A stretch of DNA of 16,793 nucleotides from CAZDQL01 sp964507325 (GTDB lineage: Bacteria; Planctomycetota; UBA1135; GCA-002686595): NCBI GenBank assembly GCA_964507325.1, contig CAZDQL010000120.1:1-16793 (forward strand), read 5' to 3'. This document shows positions 7,866 through 15,722 of the stretch, piece after piece. How positions within the stretch are numbered: position 1 is the stretch's first letter; every line of letters begins with the position of its first letter. Under the pieces are notes generated by a model that saw nothing but the letters and a program-made list of their open reading frames with translations, was not told the DNA's origin and searched no databases. Made by a program: the position numbers and the translations under genes.

Positions 7866-8817
7866 AGCCCAGCGAAGAAGACCTCACGGCGATCCTCGAC
7901 TACATCGACGGCAATCTCTCGCCCGAGCAGATGGTGGGTTTTGAGATCCGCCTTTCGAAGGAGCCCGAGCTGGCCGAGGAGTGCGCGTCCTTCGCCAGGA
8001 TGGACGACCTCCAGCGGGCGGTGGCTGCCGTCACCGAACGCGGGCGGATTCACCGGCTGGGCCCCTGGGGCTACCTGACTGCAGCGGCGGCACTCGTAGT
8101 CGCCGCGGGGGCAGCCATCGAGGCTTGGCTGTCGGCTCCTCCCCGCGCCACTCTCGAATGTCAGGTGGTGGTGCTTCCGTGCGGCGTCACCCTCTCGGAT
8201 CACAACCGGATCCTGAGGCTCGATCCGACGTTTCTGCCCAAAGGCAACGACAGCCTGCGATCCCCAGGAGAGGAAAGAGACTGGCCCAGCCCTCGTGACT
8301 ACTTGGAGGCTGTCCGGGCAGCCGAGGCAACCAGGATCGAAGCCGGACTCTCGTCGCAGGAGACGACGCTCCAGGCGGGCTACTACGTGCTCCGATTCAA
8401 GACGTCTGTCGCCTGTTCCGCACTCGTCTTGAGCATCGACCCCGATGGAGTGGTTCGGCGTGAATTCCCCACCGCTCGGCAAGATGCGCCCCCGCAGCAC
8501 AACCGTTTCCAGGCCGGCGTGACTCAAGTGTTGCCGCGCGAGAACGTCGTGTTGACTCCCGAGCTGGAGGCCTCCAGCCGAATCGACTACGAGGCCGGAT
8601 TCCTGGTTCCCCTTGGGGTCGGCGAGCTCCGCGTTCTCCTGGCCCTTCGCGCGGACGAACTCGAGCCAGACCTGTACCTGGAACTCGACACACTCCTGGA
8701 GAAGATCCCTGGGACGGATCTAGAACCCGGCACGCAGGGGCAGGCCAGCGTCGCCAGACTCCGTCAGTGGCTCGATCTCAACAGCTTCGCGGTCTGGGAA
8801 TTTGGCATTCGAGAGCC
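7862..8817 (+). CDS. Membrane-bound anti-sigma factor with extracytoplasmic domain, 3' end in assembly gap
   Basis: The start ATG overlaps the sigma-factor stop by 4 nt. At least 318 residues are visible before the gap. Residues 1-55 fit the cytoplasmic anti-sigma domain (LDYIDGNLSPEQMVGFEIRL, then EPELAEECASFARMDDL) of planctomycete anti-sigma factors; no HxxxCxxC zinc motif is present. One transmembrane helix lies at about 69-90 (WGYLTAAAALVVAAGAA). The remaining 225 or more residues should be outside the cytoplasm. Around LVLSIDPDGVVRREFPTA, followed by a proline/glutamine loop, N-x-F-x-A-G-V and LGVGELRVLLALR, this part resembles DUF4384, a sensor-like beta domain often found with caspase-like proteins. 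I infer that it holds the sigma factor inactive and receives a signal, possibly proteolytic cleavage by the neighbouring CHAT protease. Confidence 0.8.
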
Positions 8818-8917
8818 NNNNNNNNNNNNNNNNNNNNNNNNNNNNNNNNNNNNNNNNNNNNNNNNNNNNNNNNNNNNNNNNNNNNNNNNNNNNNNNNNNN
8901 NNNNNNNNNNNNNNNNN
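8818..8917. other. Assembly gap of 100 N
   Basis: Exactly 100 undetermined bases, a placeholder length commonly used for gaps of unknown size. The anti-sigma reading frame enters from the left and the TPR-CHAT frame leaves on the right, so both genes are incomplete. If the CHAT protein has the same front as the paralogue at 6235 (signal peptide plus PPC-like domain, about 140 residues), at least 400 bp and the junction between the genes are missing. Confidence 0.99.
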
Positions 8918-11900
8918 GCCCTCCCAGGTTGAGGCGGCCTTCGAGGAGGCGTGGGCACTGCTGATGCAGGCGGAGGCGGCGGAGGAGACGGGTGATCTTG
9001 AGACGGCGCGCGCCAAGGTCGCCCTTGCGCTGGAGGTCGCGACGCGGGCGCAGGGGGCGGGGGACGACTTCCGCCTCGCGCACCTGCTGTGGGAGCTAGG
9101 CTTCCTCGCCGAAAGGACGGGCGCTCCGCGTACCGCTCAAGGCGCTTGGGCATGGGTCCTTGCGTATCGTGAGAGGACGCTTCCTGACGACGACCTCCAC
9201 CTGCAGGCGGTACGCGGGAACCTTGCGCTCTCGCTCAAGCGGACGGGGGACGTCCTCGGTGCATGCGCGCTCGAGGAGAAGGTACTTGAGATCTGCGAGA
9301 AGACGCTTCCTGACGACCACCCCGCCTTGGCTCGGGCGCTCGCCAACCTCGCCGTCACGAAGGCGCGGCTGGACGACGTGTCTCAAGCCCGCGTGCTCCA
9401 GGAAAGGGTGCTCGAAATCCGCGAGAGGACTCTCCCTGAAGACAACCTCCACCTAGCTTTGGCGCGACGCGATCTCGCGCTTACTCTCAAGAGATTAGGC
9501 GACCTCCGCCGCGCCCGTGCGCTTGAGGAAAAGGTGCTCGAAGTCCGCGAGAGGATCCTTCCCGAGGACCACCCGGACCTGGCTTGGGCACGGTTCGACC
9601 TCGCGGTTACGATGGCGAAGCTGGGTGACCTTGGCGGCGCACGCGCGCTCCAGAAGAAGGTGCTCGCAACCTGGGAAAAGACACTTCCCGAGGGCCACCC
9701 AGACCTGGCCTCGGCGCGAGGCAATCTCGCACTCACTCTCTACAAGCTGGGCGATCTGCACCGGGCCCGTGCGCTCCAGGAGAACGTGCTCGAGATTCGC
9801 GAGAAGACGCTTCCCGAGGACGACCCCGACCTGGCCTCGGCGCTGTGGGACCTCGCCCTCACGGTTCGGGAGCAGGGGGGCCTCCCTCGCGCCCGTGCGC
9901 TCCAGGAGAAGGTGGTCGCGATCTACGAGAAGACGCTTCCCGCGGACGACCCTGACCTGACCTGGGCACTGTGGAACCTCGGCGTCACCGCACAGATGAT
10001 GGAAGATCTTCCCTGTGCCCTTGCCCTCTTCGAGAGGGTGTACGCGAGCTGGGAGAGGACGCTTCCTGACGACGACCCCGATCTGCTTCGGGCGGGACAC
10101 AACCTTGCCATCGCAATGGTGGAAATGGGCGACCTTTTCGGCGCACGAGCACTTCAGGAAGAAGTGCTCGCGATCCGTGAGACGACGCTTCCTGACGGTG
10201 ATCCCCTCCTGCGAGATGCGCGCGTGAACCTCGCCGCCACGATGAACAGAATGGACGACCTACCCGGCGCCCGGGCTCTGCTCGAAGGGGTTCTGGGTGT
10301 CTGCGAGAAGACGCTGCCAAAAGACCACCCCGAGCTACGGCTAGTGCGGGGGAACTTGGCATCTACGATGTCGAAGATGGGCGACCTCCCAGACGCACGC
10401 GCGCTCCAGGAGGAAGTGCTCGCGATCGCCGAGAAGACGCTGGGCGACGACCACCCTGATGTCCAGTGGGCTCGGGCGAATCTTGCGGTCATGATCTCGA
10501 GTATGGGCGACCCCCAGGGCGCACGCTCACTCCAAGAAAAGGTGCTCGCGACCTACGAGACAACACTGCCCGACGATCACCCAGACCTCCAGCGGGCACG
10601 GGTCAACCTGTGCCGAACCCTGGCAAAGCTGGAGGAATGGGAGGCCCTCCGATCACAGCTCTTGCCGCTGGCGGCAAGCCTGGAAGCATGGGTGGAAGGA
10701 GGGCGGGTGTTGTCTCGCCGGGTAGCGAGGGGAAGGGTAGACTCGATTGCCGGAGCATTGTCGAGTCTTCTCTCCCTGAGTGGTATCCCGGGTGAGGAGC
10801 AAGAGCTGCCGACAAGAGTCTTCGAGCTTGTGGAGACGGTCCGTTCTGTTGCTGCCGGCGAGATCGGCACTAGTATGGAGGCCACACTGCGTCCGGAGGT
10901 AGTGGAACTGCGAGAGAGGATTCGCGCTCTGAACCAGCGGGTGAACGACCTCGTGGCGGGGCTGGACGCCGCCGACGCCGAGCGTCATACAAAAGCCGAA
11001 GGCGTCGCCGCGGCAGTGCTAGAGCGCGACCGCGTGGAAGCGGAGCTGCGGCGTAGGCTCGCCGAGGCAGGGCAGCATGCCCCCGACATCGAGGTCGAGG
11101 CGCTCACGAAGGCGCTCCCAAACGGAACGGCCGCTGTGGGGTATCGGGTCTACAATTGTGTAGAGTATCGGGCGTACAAGGAGCGGGAGATTGGACCCGA
11201 AGAGCGGCATCGAAGGAAGTCCGAGCCATCCCTACTGGCCCACGTGTTGAGGAGCGACGGGATACTGGTTCGGATCGAGCTGGGGCCGGTGGAGGCCATC
11301 GAGGATGCCGTCGCTCGCTGGCGATCGGCCGTGGGTACACCTGTGGGCAAAGGCACTTCTCTAACGGAGAGTGCCCCAGGCAGCGAACACCATGCGGGCA
11401 ACGTGCTGCGTGTTCTGGTCCTGGATCCGGTGCTGCGCATGGCAGGGAAGGTGGATACGCTGCATGTGTGCCTGGATGGCCCGCTCCACCTAGCGCCTCT
11501 CGACGCCCTTCCCCTGGGCGAGGGGCTCGTGGGGGACCGGTACGCGATCCGCACGGGGGTCTCTTTCGCGCAGCTCCTGATGCCGGCACGAGATGTATTG
11601 AGGGAGGCCTCGCTTTTGGTCATTGGTGGTGTGGACTTCGACGCGAACGTCCAGGCGGAGCCGGCGAGGGTTCCTTCGGCCGCGCCGCCGGTGACGCTGA
11701 TGCGCGGGGGAAAGGGGCAAGAGCCGTACCGATCCCTGCCCGGCACCCAGGCTGAGGTCGAGGAATTGGAGATGCTGTTCGAGGACCGCTTCGCGAAGGA
11801 GGCCCTACTGCTCACCGGCGAGCAGGCAACCAAGCGGGCACTCTTCGAGTACTCACCGAAGGCGAGGTATCTCCACCTCGCCACCCACGGCTACTTTGCC

Positions 11901-12401
11901 GACGAGAGCGTACGCTCCAGGGCGGATCCCTCCGCCGCCGAGGAGATGTGGTCACCCATGAGGACCGAGAAGGTGGTAATGGGCATGGCACCGATGACGC
12001 TCTGCGGGCTGGCGCTAGCTGGTGCGAACCAGGGCATGGATTCGCTCGGCCGCGTGCCGGGCATCGTTACCGCCGAAGAGCTCGCGGGCTTGAACCTCGC
12101 CGGCTGCGATCTGGCGGTCCTGTCAGCGTGTGGAACGAACGTCGGCATCAGCCGCGCAGGTCAAGGCATCCAGTCACTGCAGGCCGCGCTGCACGCCGCT
12201 GGCGCAAGGACCGCGATCACCTCTCTCTGGAAGGTCCCCGATGACCATACGATGGAGCTGATGATCGCCTTCTATGCGAACCTGTGGCAGTGTGGCATGG
12301 GCAAGGCCGAGGCGCTGTGGGAGGCGAAGCGCAAGATGCGTGAGCAGCGGTACCCGGCATCGGCGTGGGCGGGCTGGGTGTTGACTGGGGATCCGGACTG
12401 A
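8918..12401 (+). CDS. TPR-CHAT caspase-like protease, N-terminus in assembly gap
   Basis: The first complete codon is at 8919, and 1,160 residues are visible. A divergent helical lead-in (to 9170) is followed by twelve 42-residue tetratricopeptide repeats of the kinesin-light-chain/TPR_12 type (9171-10682), then a linker and a coiled coil (about 10890-11090, VVELRERIRALNQRVNDL... to RRRLAEAG). The C-terminal CHAT domain (about 11125-12390) has the expected order: LHLAPLDALPL, a variable loop, LPGTQAEVEELEMLF, HLATHGYF with the catalytic His at 11886-11888, and LSACGT with the catalytic Cys at 12129-12131, then GARTAITSLWKVPDDHT and AGWVLTGDP. CHAT domains belong to the caspase superfamily and cleave proteins after the partner bound to the TPRs signals. 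Both dyad residues are intact, so activity is likely. With the sigma/anti-sigma pair upstream, anti-sigma cleavage is a plausible job. Export is inferred from the paralogue at 6235. Confidence 0.9.
9171..10682 (+). repeat. Twelve tandem 126-bp units coding for 42-residue TPRs
   Basis: The repeats are in one frame with no indels: 12 x 126 bp = 1,512 bp. The consensus runs E-K-T-L-P-D-D-H-P-D-L ... N-L-A-x-T-x-x-x-x-G-D-L-x-x-A-R-A-L-Q-E-K-V-L-x-I. Units 1-11 are good copies; unit 12 keeps its first half and degenerates after LAKLEEWEAL. The DNA is also alike from unit to unit (GAGAAGACGCTTCC recurs), so the array probably grew by recombination and may vary in number between strains. Such arrays form a superhelix that binds a protein partner. 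Confidence 0.9.
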
Positions 12402-12513
12402 CGCCCCAAGCAGCAGCATCGGCACCCCCATCCTGACCATGTGCTCGCCAAGGGCCGCCCGCGCGGTCTCCAGCGCGTGCTGCATCTCCTGGATGCCTGC
12501 TGTCAATGCAACG

Positions 12514-12878
12514 CCGTAAGACTGGGTGTCGCGCTAGCCCGTAGAACTGGGTGTCGCTTGACACCACTGGCCGCTTTTGGGCTCCCCCCGCCCAGCTACC
12601 CGCCTGGCAGCCCCCTCCGTCGGGGGCCCCGCATCCCGATCCGAGCGGCCTTGAGGTACCTGCCGGCCGTCTCCCGCCGGCCTCCAGTGGCCTCCTCGAT
12701 CTGCCGGAGGGACCACCCATATCGGCCCAGGGCAAGGACTTGCTGCTTCTTCTCGTGGCTCAAGACGATGCTCATCCCGGCGGGACAACAAGTTCCCCCA
12801 GCCCCGTCAATGTCCCGAGACGCCCCTCCTACGACTGGTCGCCTTTCAGGTGTCTATCGCTGGCCGGTCTTGGGTGTC
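12514..12878 (-). mobile_element. Internally deleted IS21-family-like element
   Basis: A fragment of istA (12775-12596) is flanked on both sides by short repeats of the kind found at IS21 ends. On the left of the window are two 19-bp direct repeats, CCGTAAGACTGGGTGTCGC (12514-12532) and CCGTAGAACTGGGTGTCGC (12539-12557), and a third related motif CACTGGCCGCTTTTGGG (12565-12581). On the other side are ACTGGTCGCCTTTCAGGTGTC (12834-12854, written here in two parts: ACTGGTCGCC TTTCAGGTGTC) and GCTGGCCGGTCTTGGGTGTC (12859-12878). All have the same polarity. The core of the element, the rest of istA and istB, is missing. Outer boundaries are uncertain. Confidence 0.5.
12596..12775 (-). pseudogene. 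istA: IstA-type transposase, N-terminal fragment of 59 codons
   Basis: Read leftward from the ATG at 12775, the frame codes for 59 residues before a TAG at 12598-12596. It begins MSIVLSHEKKQQVLALGRYG, then WSLRQIEEATGGRRETAGRY and LKAARIGMRGP. The helix-turn-helix segment with 'GWSLRxIxxATGxRRETAxxYLKAAxI' is what I know from the start of IS21-family IstA transposases, which are normally around 400-500 residues long. The catalytic DDE core and the helper ATPase IstB are absent, so the fragment cannot transpose. It lies 195 bp after the CHAT gene, on the opposite strand. Confidence 0.65.
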
Positions 12879-13005
12879 CGCCTAGGTTTGGGGCACAACG
12901 CGGCGGCCTCGTGATAGGCTTGGGGTACCCCGCGCTGCGGACCCCACGCCCCCCAGGGCCAAGGATCTGGGAGTTGCGAACCCCTTTGCATCACCTACCC
13001 ACAGC

Positions 13006-13545
13006 ATGGTAGCGATGAGAGAGCAAGGAAGCAGCACGGCGGTTCGCCAGCTTGGCAAGATCATGCGCGTGTCTCTGGGGCTGGCCCTTGGGATTCCGCT
13101 GGCCGTTGCGGGAGAGTGGTTCATCAACGACGGCTTGTTGTCGGGCTTCTATGCGGACGAGAAGGAAACTGGCATCGGGATCGCGTGCACCCTTCTAGGA
13201 ACCGCAACGGTCGCAATCTGCCTCAGACAGCTCCTCGAGGGACGAAGGGTGGCACGGTGGGCGGGCCCGATACTGGTTCTTTGTCTTGCTGCTGCACTCG
13301 GGGGATGGAGATTTCACCAACACGCAACGCGAGGAGAATGGGTCGTACTCGGTAGGGAGGAGCGGACGTTCGTCATGAACCCGAGCACCCGGAAACTGCT
13401 GCCTGCGCTGAAGGACGGTGTCCGACCGCCCCGATGGTATGAGACCGAAGGAATGACCGTCCTCGTAGTTGACAACGCGGACGGCACGGCGCAGTGGCGC
13501 GAGGCGCGCATGCCGATGAAATACGTTCTCGTGAGCCGAAAGTAG
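13006..13545 (+). CDS. Small membrane protein with three predicted helices, unknown function
   Basis: The product has up to 179 residues. A polar N-terminus of about 20 residues is followed by three hydrophobic segments (about 23-40, 56-74 and 85-102) and a soluble C-terminal part of some 75 residues (ATRGEWVVLGREERTFVMNP ... PPRWYETEGMTVLVVDNADG ... MKYVLVSRK) with a beta-strand look. No family was recognised. No clear Shine-Dalgarno precedes the ATG at 13006; ATGs at 13015 and 13063 are alternatives. The frame has good hydrophobic patterning and Arg/Gly use like its neighbours, so a real gene is likely. It stands alone between the IS21 remnant and the first group II intron tail, which begins 83 bp after its stop. 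Confidence 0.55.
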   Translation: MVAMREQGSSTAVRQLGKIMRVSLGLALGIPLAVAGEWFINDGLLSGFYADEKETGIGIACTLLGTATVAICLRQLLEGRRVARWAGPILVLCLAAALGGWRFHQHATRGEWVVLGREERTFVMNPSTRKLLPALKDGVRPPRWYETEGMTVLVVDNADGTAQWREARMPMKYVLVSRK

Positions 13546-13627
13546 GCGTGGGACTTGGGACTGCCGTGCGAAATGGGGCGCACATACTCCCTCGCGCATC
13601 GAGGCGGTGTCGACCAGCTCGTGGTGT

Positions 13628-13738
13628 GTTGAGTAGCGCGGGGGAATCGCACACCCGCGCTCTCCTAAGACCGTGCGTGAACGTCTTCGCTTCCGAACGA
13701 GCACCCCCGGCGGCTGACGCGGCGGGGTGGCGGGGCGG
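13628..13738 (-). repeat. Group II intron 3'-tail repeat, copy 1
   Basis: On the minus strand this 111-bp unit ends with the same sequence as the intron at 14692-14765: the 3' strand of domain V (CGTTCACGCACGGTC) and domain VI with its GC hairpin (GCGCGGG / CCCGCGC) and ending CTACTCAAC. The 5' strand of domain V, including the catalytic AGC, is missing. In its place is a GC-rich segment starting CCGCCCCGCCA that it shares with copy 2 at 14527-14631. It cannot be a working ribozyme. It lies 83 bp after the gene at 13006-13545 and could act as a terminator there. Confidence 0.6.
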
Positions 13739-14076
13739 GGCACAGGGTCGGCCGCTCACCTCCCCAGATCACGAACCTCCAAGAAGCCCCTCAGTCGGGC
13801 TCTGCAGGGCCGTGCCGGTCTTGGGAAAGGACTGTCAGAGGGGATTCAGGCAAACGTCCCCAGCGTGCACGTGATACAGGCTATCATCGACAGCGTGGCG
13901 ATCAGCGCCGCCCTCACACAACATGACTATCCTAGGATCAATGGGGAGGGCTATTCCGGTCAAGCGGGACGCGATCCTGAAGGACATTCCGTGGTGGGTA
14001 CGGGGAGGGAAAGGTCTTGAATCGACCACCACTGGCCAGTTCTGGCAGTGACCCGCGACACACAAGGGAGCAGGCA
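13739..14076. other. 338-bp stretch without a recognisable gene
   Basis: Nothing coding is seen. Near its right end lies an imperfect inverted repeat at 14030-14050 (CACTGGCCAG, TT, CTGGCAGTG; nine paired bases and one bulged G) 27 nt before the GTG start of the next gene. The left arm belongs to ACCACTGGCCAGTTCTGG (14028-14045), which matches ACCACTGGCCGCTTTTGG in the IS21 remnant (12563-12580) at 15 of 18 positions. It may be an operator or the solo end of an old element. Confidence 0.35.
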
Positions 14077-14502
14077 GTGGGCACTCACTCAGAAGCACCT
14101 GAGCAGAAGCCCTCCAGGGGTTTTCTCTGGTGGGGGGGGCTTGTCGTCGGGATGTACATCTTCGGGCCAGGCAGAGCCATTAGGCCGGACCTAATGGGCG
14201 CCTTCGTTCTGTGCCTCACGATCTCTGCAGGCATCTGCTATTCTTGGCACTGGGTATCTCGTAGGAAACAGCGGAGGAGCTTCATCCCATATGTCATCGG
14301 GCTTGTATTATTCGTCTACGTGTCGGTGTCACCCCTGATGATCTTGGATTCGGCCACCAACCCAATCACCTCCCGTTCGTATTCCTGGCCCCTTGGCGTC
14401 GTTCTCTCGCTGGTTCTCCTAGGCCTCGCGTATTTGCTTATGTTCAGAGGACAGAAGCTAAAGACCGGTCCTATCGAGGGACCCGGCCGATCCCAATCCT
14501 AA
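14077..14502 (+). CDS. Small membrane protein with four predicted helices, unknown function
   Basis: I take the GTG at 14077 as the start because AAGGGAG lies 6 nt upstream; the frame is open further upstream but only with a TTG and no such signal. The product is 141 residues with hydrophobic segments at about 16-31, 39-57, 69-91 and 104-123, short connecting loops and a basic loop (SRRKQRR) between helices 2 and 3, which points to an even number of helices with both ends inside. The tail is polar (RGQKLKTGPIEGPGRSQS). No family was recognised. It ends 25 bp before copy 2 of the intron tail repeat and immediately before a small hairpin at 14504-14516. Confidence 0.6.
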   Translation: MGTHSEAPEQKPSRGFLWWGGLVVGMYIFGPGRAIRPDLMGAFVLCLTISAGICYSWHWVSRRKQRRSFIPYVIGLVLFVYVSVSPLMILDSATNPITSRSYSWPLGVVLSLVLLGLAYLLMFRGQKLKTGPIEGPGRSQS

Positions 14503-14503
14503 C

Positions 14504-14516
14504 GAGGCTTCGCCTC
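14504..14516 (+). terminator. Possible stem-loop directly after a stop codon
   Basis: GAGGC-TTC-GCCTC is a 5-bp GC-rich hairpin with a 3-nt loop, starting 2 nt after the TAA of the membrane-protein gene. There is no T tract after it, so it is at best a weak or factor-assisted terminator; the strong hairpin in the intron tail repeat just downstream is the better candidate. Confidence 0.25.
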
Positions 14517-14526
14517 AGATCGCTGT

Positions 14527-14631
14527 GTCGAATCGCGCGGGGTAATTGCACCCCCGCCATCTCTCAGGACCGTGCGTGAACGTCCCTGCTTCGAAGGCCC
14601 CCCCGGCTGAAGCTGTGGGATGGCGGGGCGG
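14527..14631 (-). repeat. Group II intron 3'-tail repeat, copy 2
   Basis: This 105-bp unit aligns along its whole length with copy 1 at 13628-13738: the same GC-rich start (CCGCCCCGCCA), a TTCGAAGC segment, the conserved CGTTCACGCACGGTC of the domain V 3' strand, and a domain VI hairpin (GCGGGG / CCCCGC) ending GATTCGACAC. The 5' strand of domain V is absent. It starts 60 bp downstream of the 3' end of the larger intron, in the same orientation. Confidence 0.6.
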
Positions 14632-14691
14632 AGGTGCGCAGCAACGCGCACCGTCGTAGTGCCCAGGGGAACACGGCCCGGGCACGGGTGA

Positions 14692-14765
14692 GTTGAGTAA
14701 CGCGGGGGAATCGCACCCCCGCGCTCTCCCAAGACCGTGCGTGATCGTCTCCGCTCACACGGCTC
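14692..14765 (-). ncRNA. Group II intron domains V and VI
   Basis: On the minus strand 14765-14731 reads GAGCCGTGTGAGCG, the GAGA tetraloop, then CGATCACGCACGGTCTT. This is the domain V hairpin: catalytic AGC near the start, a GNRA loop and the CG bulge between the upper stem and CACGG. One base-pair mismatch in each stem suggests slight decay. Domain VI follows: GGGAGAG, a strong stem CGCGGGGG / CCCCCGCG, then TTACTCAAC with the usual unpaired branch-point A and an AC 3' end at 14692. Confidence 0.8.
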
Positions 14766-15228
14766 CAATCACCCAGCGGTTCACGGCACCGCCTTCGATC
14801 TCAGCACTACCTCCACGATCGCTGGGATAGCTACCCGGCCGGGACGACCTTTGCAGGGGGTCGGGATAGAAGTCAGGCGCGCGCGCTTTAGGGTCCGGTG
14901 GCGATTCCATGGCTTTCGCCATGGCCCTCAGTCCGGCTCCCATAGCCACGTTTCCTGAAGCCCCCCTACGATCCCGGACGGTCGGATTTCCCGAGTCCGG
15001 TTCTGACCTTGGCTTTCCTCTGGAGGCCTTCCCGAGACGGGCAAGGCTCAAGCGCTGGCTCGCATACACCCCTTCCCGTTTCGGTTTACCTCCAGGCTCG
15101 TCCTTCAAGGATGGCTCCTCCGACACACGTCGTTGACTACCCGGGGACCGCCAAGTGCCCAGAGCTCCTTTGCCTGTCGCAAGCGTTACTTGCTTCAGGG
15201 TGATGTCCTGCACCACCTCGAAGGGCAT
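14755..15228 (-). CDS. Hypothetical ORF inside the group II intron
   Basis: A 157-codon frame begins at the ATG 15228 directly after GAAGGAGGGGTA, an excellent ribosome binding site, and ends inside domain V (the stop is part of GTGTGA). The position is where the maturase/reverse transcriptase of a group II intron normally starts, but the product is not an RT: it is polar and Arg/Ser/Pro-rich (MPFEVVQDITLKQVTLATGK, later NPTVRDRRGASGNV and AKAMESPPDPKARAPDFYPD) with no recognised domain. It may be a relic of a domain IV ORF, an RNA-structure shadow, or a genuine small intron protein. I keep it only because of the ribosome binding site. Confidence 0.25.
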   Translation of the reverse strand: MPFEVVQDITLKQVTLATGKGALGTWRSPGSQRRVSEEPSLKDEPGGKPKREGVYASQRLSLARLGKASRGKPRSEPDSGNPTVRDRRGASGNVAMGAGLRAMAKAMESPPDPKARAPDFYPDPLQRSSRPGSYPSDRGGSAEIEGGAVNRWVIGAV

Positions 15229-15722
15229 TACCCCTCCTTCCTCGCTCGTACGAGCTCATGCGCCCGACCAAACTCCTCCGCCAGAACTTCGTGGTTGCCA
15301 CTTATATCCAGCGGTCTTTGCAGGTTGCTGCCAGCCCCTGCTGGAAGATGGTCGTTCCCGACGTTATCTCTGCAAGTCTTTCCCAGGATGCTTGGGTCCA
15401 GATCCCGGCGGGTCGCAGGGTGCTCTTGCCTGTTTCTTCCCCCACGTCGTCGGCCTTCCCCAAGTCCCGCCAATGGGTCGGCTTCCCGCATCGTTCCGCT
15501 CGGAGACTTCAGAGCGGCAGGTGTTTCGAGATCGTCACCATTCCTTACGTTCAGGCCTCCTGGTTTGTTCGCCACCCAGGTCTCTCCTACCGCTGCGGCC
15601 CGAAGGCCCACAGGGCAGCCGTGACTTCTACGCCCGAGCAGAACACGAACCGTCACCGATCCGTGCATCGGGTATGCTAGCCGTCCGAACCAGGCAATTG
15701 ACGGCAGAGGACTTTCACCTCC

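Larger units (their letters stand above)
14692..15722 (-). mobile_element. RT-less group II intron, 5' end missing at the IS630 junction
   Basis: About 1.03 kb on the minus strand. Near 15720-15702 it has AGGTGAAAGTCCTCTGCCG, a domain I element (GGTGAAAGTCC) common near the front of bacterial group II introns; about 600 nt of structured, gene-free sequence follow, then the domain IV region and domains V-VI at the end. Introns of this kind with a reverse transcriptase are usually 1.9-2.5 kb; here no RT motif (such as YADD) occurs in any frame, so it cannot move by itself. The 5' consensus GTGYG expected some 80 nt before the GGTGAAAGTCC element is not found; the IS630 element begins there. Probably the IS inserted into the intron. 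Confidence 0.65.

Noticed and set aside
9171..10682. Regular repeat considered as a CRISPR array
   Set aside because: The period is 126 bp with no unique spacers and codes in frame for TPRs; no cas gene or type III-E effector is in the window.
8802..12401. Single 1,199-codon frame running through the N gap
   Set aside because: Its start is a TTG within the anti-sigma gene and 34 codons are Ns; the fusion is an artefact of the placeholder gap.
12174..12506. Minus-strand frame with QEMQHALETARAALGEHMVRM, which looks helical
   Set aside because: Most of it is antisense to the end of the CHAT gene; only about 105 bp outside could be a relic, too little to call.
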